From assembly GCF_902806685.2 (NCBI RefSeq), contig NC_048554.1, forward strand, positions 10,974,001 to 11,038,000: DNA of 64,000 nucleotides. Direction: 5' to 3'. Source of the DNA: Maniola hyperantus (taxonomy: Eukaryota; Arthropoda; Insecta; Lepidoptera; Nymphalidae). Below, piece by piece: positions 11,511 through 20,740 of the stretch. Each line of letters opens with the position of its first letter. Within the stretch, counting starts at the first letter, position 1. The notes under the pieces were generated by a model that worked only from the letters and a program-made list of their open reading frames with translations, was not told the DNA's origin and did not search any database. A program made the translations under genes and the position numbers.

Positions 11511-11803
11511 GGAACCGTAAGGAATTTCACCCTCACCATCTGGGTGTCTGGTGCACTTCGACCGTCCGCTGCGCCAGATCCTTCTTTCCACGCACGTGCA
11601 AACTGTGGAACCAACTCCCACCGGCGGTGTTCCCACTAGATTATAACATGGGGTTATTCAAGGGGCGGACCAACAAATTCCTAAAAGGCCGGCAACGCAT
11701 CGGCGGCTCCTCTGGTGCTGCAAATGTTCATGGGCGGCGGTAATCACTTAACATCAGGTGACCCGCCTGCTCGCTTGCTCGCTATATCTATTAAAAAAAA
11801 AAA
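11511..11803 (+). mobile_element. Jockey-like LINE 3' end with target-site duplication
   Basis: The translation reads LWNQLPPAVFP, then FLKGRQRIGGSSGAANVHGRR and a stop, the usual C-terminus of a lepidopteran jockey-like LINE. A short UTR and poly-A follow. AAAAACCTAA flanks it at 11501-11510 and 11804-11813, a 10-bp target duplication. Strongly 5'-truncated. Related tails lie at 35442 and 48128. Confidence 0.85.
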
Positions 11804-11888
11804 AAAAACCTAAAATTGATGGCGAATTCAAAATAGCCACCAAAAAAAATCAAAGTACATAGGTAGTGTTATAATACCTTGTATATTA

Positions 11889-12014
11889 CTCGACAGGTCG
11901 AGATAGAGATCGGGGTGGGGAAGCGCCACACACCCGCACAGCCCCCGTGCTAACCCGATGAGCGTCCATACCTACCCCAATTGCCATCTCGACCTGTCGC
12001 GTAGGTGCTATACT
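11889..12014. mobile_element. GC-rich foldback MITE (CGACAGGTCGAGAT)
   Basis: The ends CGACAGGTCGAGAT and ATCTCGACCTGTCG are inverted. The interior is GC-rich (CACCCGCACAGCCCCCG). Six relatives lie at 24556, 28256, 37771, 59505, 61052 and 62769. Confidence 0.75.
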
Positions 12015-12082
12015 ATGGTACGGCACCGTTTTTGTGCGACTCGCACTTTACTGGTTTTTTCGAGGTACGGTACCCTAAAAAT

Positions 12083-12520
12083 GGAACATTCTACTTTTAA
12101 TAACGTTCATGTCCTACCTACCAATTTTTTGTTTTTAAGATCAATAACCTTACACCCTGCCCTGCTATAAACTGGGAGTAAGTAACACAACGTTGACAGA
12201 TGAGAAATGAAAGATTAAACAATAATCGGGTAGCAATAAAACTGAACGGTTGTCGCCACATGTCAAAGCCATGACGTCAAGCCGCTTGGTCACCAGATGC
12301 GGCGCCCAGATGTGGGGCATAATCGCTGTAATAATGGCACTGGCTGTCGGCTGTTTGACATTTGTATCTGTGTTGGCTTTAATTAAAGGGTGACTCCCGT
12401 CAAAAATGTTTGCTCAAATCTTGGCCAATCCACTAGACATGTGGCCATAGCACATTGTAAGGATTATGATATTAGATATTCCATACAGAGATTCGCCGAA
12501 GCCGATAGATATCAGTATAG
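12083..12520. other. Spacer, no gene recognised
   Basis: 12061-12082 is a 22-bp right-end remnant of the CCGGCCAAG family. The rest shows no supported feature. Confidence 0.5.
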
Positions 12521-12757
12521 TCAGCTGTAGCCCTTATTATAAATGCAAAAGTGTGTTTGTTTGTTGGTTTATTGGTTTGTTGATTTGTCCTTTAATTACG
12601 TCGCAACGATGCTACGGATTGACGTAATTTTTTGCATGGGTATAGATAAAGACCTGAAGAGTGACATAGGCTACTTTTTATCCCGGAAAATCAAAGAGTT
12701 CCCACGAGATTTTTAAAAACCTAATTCCACGCGGACGAAGTTGCGGGCATCAGCTAG
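12521..12757 (+). mobile_element. Non-autonomous Helitron (TATAAATGCGAAAG family)
   Basis: It starts near TCAGCTGTAGCCCTTATTAT and ends GCGGGCATCAGCTAG|T. The middle carries ATTGACGTAATTTTTTGCAT and GACCTGAAGAGTGACATAGG. Full-length and non-coding. Confidence 0.8.
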
Positions 12758-12833
12758 TAATCTAATGGTAAATGCGGAACGTAGGAGCGGCCGGAACCGA
12801 CCTTATACGTAGTTAGGGGACTATGAGTTAGAT

Positions 12834-13215
12834 AGAGACATGTTGAAGGGTCGTCGTGATAGTACTGATGATTACTGATATGATACCACAAAAAACATCA
12901 CGAAAAAAAATATATCCCACATTTTGTAAAACTCGAAAGTTTACGATACATCTAAATATATAAAAGGAAAAGGTGACTGACTGACTGACTGATCTATCAA
13001 CGCACAGCTCAAACTACTGGACGGATCGGGCTGAAATTTGGCATGCAGATAGCTATTATGACGTAGGCATCCGCTAAGAAAGGATTTTTGAAAATGAAAC
13101 TCCAAACTCCAATACCAATAATGGTATTGGATTGTGTTTGGAATGGATAGTATAACAATAACGCTAAGTCTTTGCTAGCGTTCTGGTTACACCCTGTATT
13201 AGGTAGGTAGTAAGG
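12834..13215 (+). repeat. Repeat with AACGCTAAG...CTAGCGTT, interrupted by Lep1
   Basis: The left part (GATAGTACTGATGATTACTG, AAACATCACGAAAAAAAATA, TTTACGATA) and right part (AATACCAATAATGGTATTGG, AACGCTAAG, GCTAGCGTTCTGGTTACACC) match the uninterrupted copy at 41573-41950 in the same order. Between them sits a truncated Lep1 Helitron. Confidence 0.7.
12951..13105 (+). mobile_element. Lep1-type Helitron, 3'-truncated
   Basis: It starts A|TCTAAATATATAAAAGG, then (GACT)n and the standard body up to GGATTTTTGAAAATGAAACT. The CTAG end is missing. Confidence 0.8.
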
Positions 13216-13520
13216 GAAAGTATCTACCCACGCACGTAACGATCTTTGATTTCGGACTCTTGATGTAAGTACATAGATTAAACTGAAATTAAGTGAACTG
13301 ATAAGATTTAAAGGTACAATAATATTATTATCATTCGCCAAATCGTCTGCCGTTACTAGTAGTATACATGCACCGGAAACATACCTATTTAGTTAAAATA
13401 CCGATTAACTTGATTAAACTTGATAAAAGTCTTATCAAAGTCTGTATGTGATGTGCACTGGTAGGTACGAGTGAGTACAACTCATGATGCAAAATGGTTT
13501 CTTTCTTTCAACAACAATAA
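13216..13520. other. Spacer, no gene recognised
   Basis: No supported feature. Confidence 0.5.
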
Positions 13521-13796
13521 TCTAACTACTAATATTAATATTATACCTAAAGAGGTAAAGTTTGTAAGTTTGTATGTAAGGGGTAATCTCTGGAACTACT
13601 GAACCGATTTTGAAAATTCTTTCACCAGTAGAAAGATACATTATTCCTGAGTGACATAAGCTATATTTTATTTAAAAAAATAGAGATCCCTACGAAAATT
13701 GTAATAGGCTACCCACACACACACAATTGTAATAAGTTCCCATGGGATTTTTTAAAAACCTAATTCCACGCGAACGAAGTCGCGGGCATCAGCTAG
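13521..13796 (+). mobile_element. Helitron, divergent variant, full length
   Basis: Flanked A|TCTAACTACTAATATT and GGGCATCAGCTAG|T. The first half (TTTGTATGTAAGGGGTAATC, CTGAACCGATTTTGAAAATTC) differs from the other copies, while the 3' terminus is shared. It contains a short CACACACACACA tract. Confidence 0.8.
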
Positions 13797-13930
13797 TTAC
13801 CCTATAATTTTATTTACTTCTTTCTGAAAGTTTTTACCGACGGCGATTATATTGTTTGCACCATAGGCAAAATTTTATCTAAAACAAAATATTATCGTGT
13901 GAACCGCATAAAAAAAGAGAGAGATAGAGA
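13797..13930. other. Short spacer
   Basis: No feature seen; separates two Helitrons. Confidence 0.4.
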
Positions 13931-14263
13931 CTAGCTGAAGCCCGCGACTTCGTCCGCGTGGACTACACAAATTTCAAACCCCTTATTTTTCTACTTAGAG
14001 GGCCTAAATTTTATTTGTGTTTATAACAATTAGTGTAAAATACACAATTTCACGATTCTAACTTCAAAACTGGGAGACTTTCATACTTTCAAACCCCTAT
14101 TTTACCCCTTGTTGAATTTTGAAAAATCCTTTCTTGGCGGATGTCTACGTCATAATAGCTATCTGCATGGCTTTCAGCCCGATCCGTCCAGTGGTTTGAG
14201 CTGTGCGTTGATAGATCAGTCAGTCAGTCAGTTAGCCACCTTTTCCTTTTATATATAAAAAGA
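13931..14263 (-). mobile_element. Lep1-type Helitron with inserted segment
   Basis: The CTAG end at 13931 and the TC start at 14263 are flanked by A and T in the expected way. About 85 bp of extra sequence (14000-14085) separates the 3' terminal hairpin from the conserved body. Confidence 0.85.
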
Positions 14264-14304
14264 TAAGTGATTAGACTCTCTTTTTTTACTCAAGTGATTT
14301 GACA

Positions 14305-14450
14305 ATGTTGTATTTTCAAAAATCCTTTCTTAGCGGATGCCTACATCATAATAGTAGTTATCTGCATACTTTTCAGCCTGATCGGTCCAGTTTAAACTGT
14401 GCATTAATAGATCAGTCAGTCAGTCAGTCACCTTTTCCTTTTATATATTT
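14305..14450 (-). mobile_element. Lep1-type Helitron, 5' part only
   Basis: Minus-strand (GACT)n and the GCACAGTTTAAACTGG..GGATGCCTAC body are present. The 3' terminal hairpin and CTAG are absent. Confidence 0.75.
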
Positions 14451-15123
14451 GGAAGAATACCTAAATAGGGAAATAACCGTTAAAATATTAATCGATTCCA
14501 ATTTATTTATCGCCTGCTAAAACAGAAGGGGTGCAACAAAAAATCCATTGCACATGTTACGAGGGTGGCAACCCCTGGGCGAACAAGTGTACGTTTCACT
14601 ACAACTAATTTATTCCCGTTAACCTGTTATGTGTTTTAACTCCTATTGCTTAGAAAATAAAGGCGTTTTTAAGTTTACACCTAATTTGTTTGTTCACATG
14701 TCGCGTAGCGGGGGTCGCGAGAGATTTGGAGTCAAGTTTATTTTTTTTCATTTTTTTTTTAGAATTAGGTCGTTAGTAGTGTTGCCAACTGTTCCGCAAA
14801 CATAAACAGTAAAATTTTTAAATACATTATCTTTTGATACAAATACAAATAATATTTTTGAACATGATAATAATCATTCAGATTTCAGAGTATAGTTTTC
14901 CCGGATGCATATTATTATCGGTAGGTATCTATATTTATTCCTCATCCTGAACTATTAGGGCCATTATGCATTGTCGACTGACCGACAAGCCGACAGTGCG
15001 TAATGGCTCTAACTTCTAAGCTACCTACCGGATACATATTACCTAGGTATGCTTTTAGGTGATTACCTAGATAGGTATGGTTAGGTTTTCATTTATTTTT
15101 TTAGTTTTAATTTAGATTTAAGC
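14451..15123. other. Spacer with a 20-bp-arm hairpin
   Basis: 14958-15010 holds AGGGCCATTATGCATTGTCG facing CGACAGTGCGTAATGGCTCT, probably a short MITE relic. Nothing else is supported. Confidence 0.5.
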
Positions 15124-15312
15124 GACTGAATTACTGACTGATCTATCATCGCGCAGCTCAAACTATTGGATGGATCGGGCTGCAGGGCTATTATTATTGT
15201 AGACTTAGACATCCGCAAAGAAAACAATTTTGAAAATTAAACCCCTAAGGGGGTAAAAGAGGGGGTTGAAATTTGTGTAGTCAACGCGGATGAAGTCGCG
15301 GGAATAAGCTAG
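15124..15312 (+). mobile_element. Lep1-type Helitron, 5'-truncated
   Basis: Begins inside the ACTGACTGATC region and ends GCGGGAATAAGCTAG. The internal body is diverged (GGCTGCAGGGCTATTATTAT). Confidence 0.75.
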
Positions 15313-15663
15313 ATTAAAAAGCAACATTATAAGAACATAGATTAAAAAGCAATGTATTCCTGAAATAAAAATTGTCTAAGTTTTCCTATAACTTTTAGAT
15401 GCAATAATGACTTGCAACATTTGAAGCCTATTAGTTATTATTTCACTTGATTCAATACCTACTTCTATTTGTAGGCGTAGAACAATTTGCTATATAAATT
15501 AATCGGATCCTTTTACAGCTAGCCATATTTACGATCAACCTAATAAGGAACCCGAATTTGTCATTCCGTCCGTTCGTACGTAAATCTGAGACTTCCGGCG
15601 GTCATATTAAACTGACCATAACAAGTGGGTGTACCACTTGGTATGGTTCACCTGGGTGATCAG
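15313..15663. other. Spacer, no gene recognised
   Basis: No supported feature. Confidence 0.5.
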
Positions 15664-16101
15664 TAAAAAAACCGGCCAAGTGCGAAACAGGTTCGCGCAC
15701 CGAGGGTTCCGTATTACAGTGGTATTTTTTCGACATTTTGATCGATAATTTAAAAACTGTGATGCATAAAAATAAATAAAAATCTGTTTTAGAATGCACA
15801 CGTAAAGCCCTTTCATATAATACCCCACTTGATATTATAGTTATCTTAGTTCTAAAATTGAAAATACTAATTATTAGTTTATGACCACAATTTAATTTGT
15901 TTTGTGTGATGTAACCACAAATTCACGGTTTTCAGATTTTTCCCCGAATGTCAGCTATAAGATCTACCTACCTGTCAAATTTCATGATTCTAGGTCAACG
16001 GGAGTACCCTGTAGGTTTCTTGACAGACCGACAGACAGACAGACAGACAACAAAGTGATCCTATAAGGGTTCCGTTTTTCCTTTTGAGGTACGGAACCCT
16101 A
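15664..16101 (+). mobile_element. CCGGCCAAGTGCGAGTC repeat, full length
   Basis: Both termini and all internal landmarks seen at 5613 are present; (GACA)n lies near 16030. Frames of 65 and 73 codons on the minus strand inside it are not genes. Confidence 0.8.
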
Positions 16102-16167
16102 GATAGGTACATTAAAATCATGATTGATATAGAATTATTATTATTAGGTCCTAGTTATCCATTACAG

Positions 16168-16301
16168 TTCGCGGCCAAAAGTGATGAACATCAATCTTTA
16201 GAAGGAGACAGCAGATTTGTAGAGCACTGTCTCGGTCTGTCATATGGGTATGAGTGACAGAGACAACGCTCTACAAATATGAAATGTCATTCTAAAGGTT
16301 A
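16168..16301. mobile_element. MITE with TTTGTAGAGC / GCTCTACAAA arms
   Basis: Inverted words TTTAGAAGGAGACAGCAGAT..TTTGTAGAGC and GCTCTACAAATATGAAATGTCATTCTAAAG (given in two parts) face each other. Relatives lie at 30966, 42347, 55203 and 63873. The right terminus is cut by the adjoining Helitron. Confidence 0.75.
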
Positions 16302-16516
16302 TGCCCGCGACTTCGTTTGCGTGTTTTTTTGGAAAATGCCGGGAACTCTTTAATTTGCCAGATAAAATGTATAGCTTGTCTCACTCTCCAGGTCTTTAAC
16401 TATATCCATGTAAAAAATCGCTTCGATCCGTTGCTCCGTTGTGGCGTGATTAAAGGACAAACCAACAAATCAATAAACCTACAAACAAACACTTTCGCAT
16501 TTATATTGTGGGTAGA
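16301..16516 (-). mobile_element. Helitron (TATAAATGCGAAAG family), diverged
   Basis: The minus-strand body is typical (TATAAATGCGAAAGTG, GACCTGGAGAGTGA, ACGAAGTCGCGGGCAT). The CTAG terminus is lost where it meets the MITE. Confidence 0.75.
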
Positions 16517-17098
16517 GATTTTATTTCAGTGTAGGTGCTTACACTGAAGTAAGACTGAGGTAAGATTTAAGAAATGAAACATTCAAAAATCTAAAATTAA
16601 AAGGATAGCAAGAATTAAATCAATAAGGATAAAATAGGGGTGCGCGTAACGTTTCCCGTTGTTATCGATAAAAATAAAAATGTCTAAATATTTACAATAA
16701 TATGTAAAATCAATAAATTTTTACCCTATTTATACCTACTTAGTTCTAAGCTCATGTAGTAATAAATTAATATCATTTGTGACATCACAACATTACAACT
16801 AATATTTATGTCAGACATAACATACATATTAGTTAACTAACCTAACCTACCAACTCTATTATTTAACAACTAATAGAATAATGCTAAAATCACTGATAAA
16901 ACATAGACTGGGAGGTAACTACCTACTTCCTTAATATATAAAATAGGTGGGCTCCTCCTTATCATAAGAAAATTAATTTAATGAATTTGTTTCTCCCCAT
17001 CCTAAATAGAATTATGGTTTAAATTTACTTTTTTTAATAGATAGGTCCGTTATCCATGCCAGTAAAATTATATATTTTTTTAAATTACATAATAACCT
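16517..17098. other. AT-rich spacer
   Basis: No gene recognised. One isolated TATCGATA word near 16663. Confidence 0.5.
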
Positions 17099-17226
17099 CA
17101 GTGGCGTGCAAGTAATAGATGCACAAAAGCACTGCTTGCCCTAGTCGTAATATCTCAATGCTAAATGCCAATTAATTAGTTCCTATCTAAATACTTAATC
17201 TGGCTTTAAGCCCTGTACCTACATAG
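17099..17226 (+). mobile_element. MITE, terminal CAGTGGCGTGCA, diverged copy
   Basis: It starts CAGTGGCGTGCAAGT and shares GCACTGCTTGCCC and the CTGGCTTTAAGCCCTG end with the better copies at 26717, 54823 and 55744. The right terminal repeat is decayed. Confidence 0.6.
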
Positions 17227-17229
17227 CCT

Positions 17230-17290
17230 AATTATTTTTTTATTCAGATACAAGTTAGCCCTGGACTGTAATCTCACCCGGTGGTATCCG
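17230..17290 (-). mobile_element. SINE 3' end fragment
   Basis: Minus-strand TACCACCGGGTGAGATTACA..GGGCTAACTTGTATCTGAAT followed by an A-run. This is the tail of the SINE family at 29905 and 44118. Confidence 0.65.
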
Positions 17291-17857
17291 TAAAAATTCA
17301 GGGGTTGTATTAAAGTAAGTAAATAGTACCCAGTATTTCCTTAAATATTTTTTAAACGTGCAATATGAAAATATAATTATAAAAATAATTACCCTTAGCA
17401 TCAGCCACTGCAACATCCTCAGGGGGCGAAATAAAAGTATTTGTTGACATTTTCCGTCACGCTCGCTCATTCAAAATCCAATAAACTTAAAAACAATCCT
17501 CATCGATCAATTCATAAACCAAATACACACTTATTAAAACAACTTCGCTATATTGGCACGTTATAATATAACACAGTTTCATTAGGAAAAACAAACACTA
17601 AATTGTCATTGTATCGTGTTACGTTTACGTATTTGATGCGGGTTAAAAGTGAACGCACGAACTCTCCCTACGACAGTCTGTATTCAACTGAATTCTGAAA
17701 CAGCGTCGGGCTGCGGGCGTCAGAACTTTTGTTGGCGGTGGACTTGGAACCGTGGCGGGGTAAAAAAGCGCGGCGCCAGCCTAGTCTCGCCCTTAGAGAT
17801 GCACCGACTGTCACATGTTTGGAATTTATCGTATTGCTGTACTATTATTTTGTATTG
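17291..17857. other. Spacer with a GC-rich patch
   Basis: 17690-17800 is GC-richer than its surroundings (GGCGGGGTAAAAAAGCGCGG). Overlapping frames of 69 and 89 codons cross it and run into an RTE fragment. I do not call a gene. Confidence 0.4.
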
Positions 17858-18285
17858 ATCCGAGATATGGTCGCTAACAATGGGCCTTATAAGAAAGCTC
17901 AGAGTTACTCAGCAAGCAACGGAGAGAACTATGCTTGGACTGGGTTTCTCTACGTGACCAAATCAGAAATGAGGAGATCCGTACGAGAACCAGAGTGACC
18001 ATAACCAACATAGCTCAACGGAATGCGAAGCTGAAGTGGTAATGGGCAAAGCACATTATTTCAAAAACCGATAAATAGACTCCCTAGGTGCTGGAATCGC
18101 TCCTCGCACCGGAAAGTACAGCGTTGGAAGACCCCCTACTAGGTGGACAGACGACAGCAAACGAGTCGTGATGCAAGACCATGGCTTAATATGGATCTAG
18201 ATTGTGGAAGTCCCTACCAGAGACTTATGAGTTATGGCCATCAGTGACGTCTATCGGTTGATAATAATGATAATGATGATTGTAT
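17858..18285 (+). mobile_element. RTE-type LINE, C-terminus and 3' end
   Basis: The decayed translation aligns piecewise to the RTE C-terminus: a MGL..KAQ segment, then RRxRxTxxxVTxIAQR, then a PTRWTDD equivalent. The end is CTATCGGTTGATAATAATG. Several stops and frameshifts are present. Confidence 0.8.
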
Positions 18286-18949
18286 TGTCAAAAAATACTG
18301 ATACTTATGTATTTTATAAAATGCATTTCAAATCTCTTCGAGTTGGATTTCCTATTGTTGAGAGTTAAGGGAGGCAGTGCTTTCACTAATCCTTCCCTAT
18401 GATGATTCTACTTACATAATATTTCGATGTTGATATGAATTTCATAAAAATATAATATATCTAGTCATATATTATCTCTGATCTAGTTTAATGATGTGAT
18501 CTACTCAAGCACTCTTTAAGTCTCTACAATTCTTGACCCATTTTAGCTTTTATAAAGCTTCTAATATTTGTCAGTTTTTTCAGGAGCACAAAATGTATTG
18601 TTTAAATAGCTACAGCATATTATCAGCAGTATATTCGTGATTGATTTTCCTGATTTATTTGACGTTCAAGGATTTTTGCTATTGTTGCGAAATTCCACAA
18701 TGTTTTTCATTTTTATTCAGATTCACCTAATCGGATAAGTTGTGGACACAATAATGTCTAATTAAATGATAACGAAAATAGCACATTTTTTTTAAATTAA
18801 TAAGATATGATAAAACACGATGACACTGCAGTTTACTATGCAAATCTTCATATGTTTCAAAGAAATGCACCAACTTACCATAGACAATTGTGGTCGACTG
18901 AAGATAAACTCGAAATTTAAAAATCTATTAGTGGTTAGTGCAGTGATCG
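18286..18949. other. AT-rich spacer
   Basis: No repeat signature and no frame of note. Confidence 0.5.
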
Positions 18950-19082
18950 TTTATCGATAATACGGCAACACTGGCGCGCCAGCCGGTCGCATACTCCAGC
19001 CGGCGGCGGGGCGGCGACTTGTCGTGTGAGGATCGCCGTTGCATCACTGATATACAAAAGTCAAGAAGCTGAGAATGTAAGT
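18950..19082 (+). promoter_or_regulatory. Candidate promoter and non-coding first exon
   Basis: The segment holds TATCGATA (18952-18959, the DREF element). CGGCAACACTG (18963-18973) resembles insect core-promoter motif 1. A GC-rich body (about 18975-19035) follows. CATCACTGAT (19042-19051) fits motif 7. GTAAGT at 19077-19082 could be a splice donor. This combination is typical of insect housekeeping-type promoters. If real, transcription runs rightward into the least repetitive part of the window. No downstream coding exon was identified. Confidence 0.4.
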
Positions 19083-19184
19083 TATTATTCTATTAAAGAG
19101 TATTGAACGGAAGTATGTTATGGCGTACTAACCGCCCAACTAAGAACAAAAATAAAGCCATAATTGAGCGAAAACAAAAGAAAA

Positions 19185-19305
19185 GGTGGATGAATTGTGT
19201 GAAAGAGGATATGCGTGTAAAAGGGGTGGATAATGCGTTGACAGAAGGCAGAAGTGAGTGAAAGGAAAATAGTTAGTGGATAAGGAAAAGAAGGAGAAGA
19301 AGAAT
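19185..19305 (+). mobile_element. RTE-like LINE (second lineage), 3' end
   Basis: The translation RWMNCVKEDMRVKGVDNALT matches the C-terminus of the element at 62970 and is followed by its GGATAAGGAAAAGAAGGAGA tail. No upstream coding part. Confidence 0.7.
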
Positions 19306-20302
19306 TGACAGAAAATACATTAAAGGTAGTTACAATCACACAGTGTATAGTCATTGGCATTGGGTGAATATTACAGTCGTGTGAGCAACTAAGCACCCAT
19401 AAAAAATAAATACAGATTGAAGATATTTTTTTTTAGAGATAATATAAAGATAGAAAGAAGTAAGTAAGATTTAAAAACAAAGAATTGGAAAAATATCAAG
19501 CATAATAAAAATTCAAAATGTTTCTTATTTTCCAGAGAGTCGATAAAATGAACAACACTGTAGCACTATTCATTTGTTACACATAATACATATTAACATT
19601 TAATTTATTCTACTGAGAAAGCTTTTATATAAGACGTTATAATATTATAAACTTCCGAAGTCTCCGACCATCATGTCGGAGGAAAAATAGAGAACACACA
19701 TTATAAATAAAAAAATATATAACTTCCAACTCCTTTCCTCAAAGCATTAGACTAAATTCTCCTTGTATCTTGGTTAGTTCTCTATATCAGTGTGTTCGAT
19801 GCGAACATTTGTTCAAGTTGCAGCTATTTCCATGTCCACATGTGCAAGTGCGCCGTGACTCACGCACGCATACGCATTACGATACTTTACGATCACTTAT
19901 TCGCAGCGAATGCCGACGCTCCCGCATTTGGATCAAATTAGAATTTAATAACCATCTCATTATGGCGCCTCCACTCATTTCTCACGAATTTCACATAGCT
20001 TTGAATTTATTAAAAAGCCATTAAAAGACAAATTAGGAGATGAAGATCTTTATAAAACGATAAAGCAAACAAAATAGGAAAGTTATAGGATAAAAATGCA
20101 ATTTACACTAAAACCTGGTAATGTAAATCGTCTATCATTCCAAAACTAGGTATTTTAATAAAGATAAAAGTAGAAATTATTAAATTCAAAGAAATGTTTA
20201 AAATAGAATGATGAAGATAATACTTCCTATCTTAAATGTCAGATAATTTGGAAAAAATCGCCCAATCATTATGACAATACTTTATTTCAACAGTGATAAG
20301 CG
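19306..20302. other. Low-repeat spacer
   Basis: AT-rich with a small GC-richer patch at 19840-19940. One frame of 84 codons (19770-20024) has no recognised motif. Confidence 0.4.
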
Positions 20303-20740
20303 TTAAAACTGTCTATAGTTCCTTAATCTAAGCGAAAAACAAACGATTTCAAAAGTATAGTCTAAAATATATATAAAATACTCGGTGTCAAGGTATTTTT
20401 CGGTGGAAGGAGGAATATGTATTTCTTTTTTGGTTTTATAGTGATCCCTCAGCGCCAGATTTAAGTCTGCGGTGGCGGCATCCCCTTTAACATCTCTTAA
20501 CGCGTCCTGATTTGGCAACGTTGATACCAAATCCTGTTCCGTCGGCTTTTTGCTCGGACATTTCCTCAGATTCGAGGAACGGGCGCGCAAAAAAACCAAG
20601 ATTCGCCTGCAGCCGCTTATACAGGTTTTGTCATGAATTTTTATGGATTCAAACAGGGTAACAACATCAAATCGAGTCATGAGCGTGGCGAAAATAAATA
20701 TGCCTTTCTTTCTTCCTGATTTACGCAGATTGTGGTACAC
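20303..20740 (-). CDS. Orphan reading frame, 145 codons, function unknown
   Basis: This is the longest frame in the low-repeat region. Residues 40-100 are richer in charged and polar residues than an AT-rich chance frame (KCPSKKPTEQD, then DALRDVKGDAATADLN). No signal peptide, membrane span or known motif is seen. No promoter, splice sites or neighbouring exons support it. Chance or an old exon or element remnant are equally possible. I do not assign a function. Confidence 0.2.
   Translation of the reverse strand: MYHNLRKSGRKKGIFIFATLMTRFDVVTLFESIKIHDKTCISGCRRILVFLRARSSNLRKCPSKKPTEQDLVSTLPNQDALRDVKGDAATADLNLALRDHYKTKKEIHIPPSTEKYLDTEYFIYILDYTFEIVCFSLRLRNYRQF

Larger units (their letters stand above)
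11320..12060 (-). mobile_element. CCAGTCAAGTGCGAGTC repeat with two nested insertions
   Basis: On the minus strand it runs from AAAAAACCAGTAAAGTGCGA (at 12060) to GGTACGGAACCCTAAAAA (at 11320). The order of internal words (ATAGCCACC, GCCGCTATAACAAC, CGGTTCATTAGATAC, (GACG)n) matches the uninterrupted copy at 35037. The body is broken by a LINE tail (11511-11803) and a MITE (11889-12014). Confidence 0.8.

Noticed and set aside
11337..11636. Minus-strand 99-codon frame
   Set aside because: It crosses the border of a nested LINE tail and the host repeat, so it cannot be an ancestral gene.
19118..19396. Minus-strand 92-codon frame
   Set aside because: Antisense to the purine-rich RTE-like 3' end at 19185.
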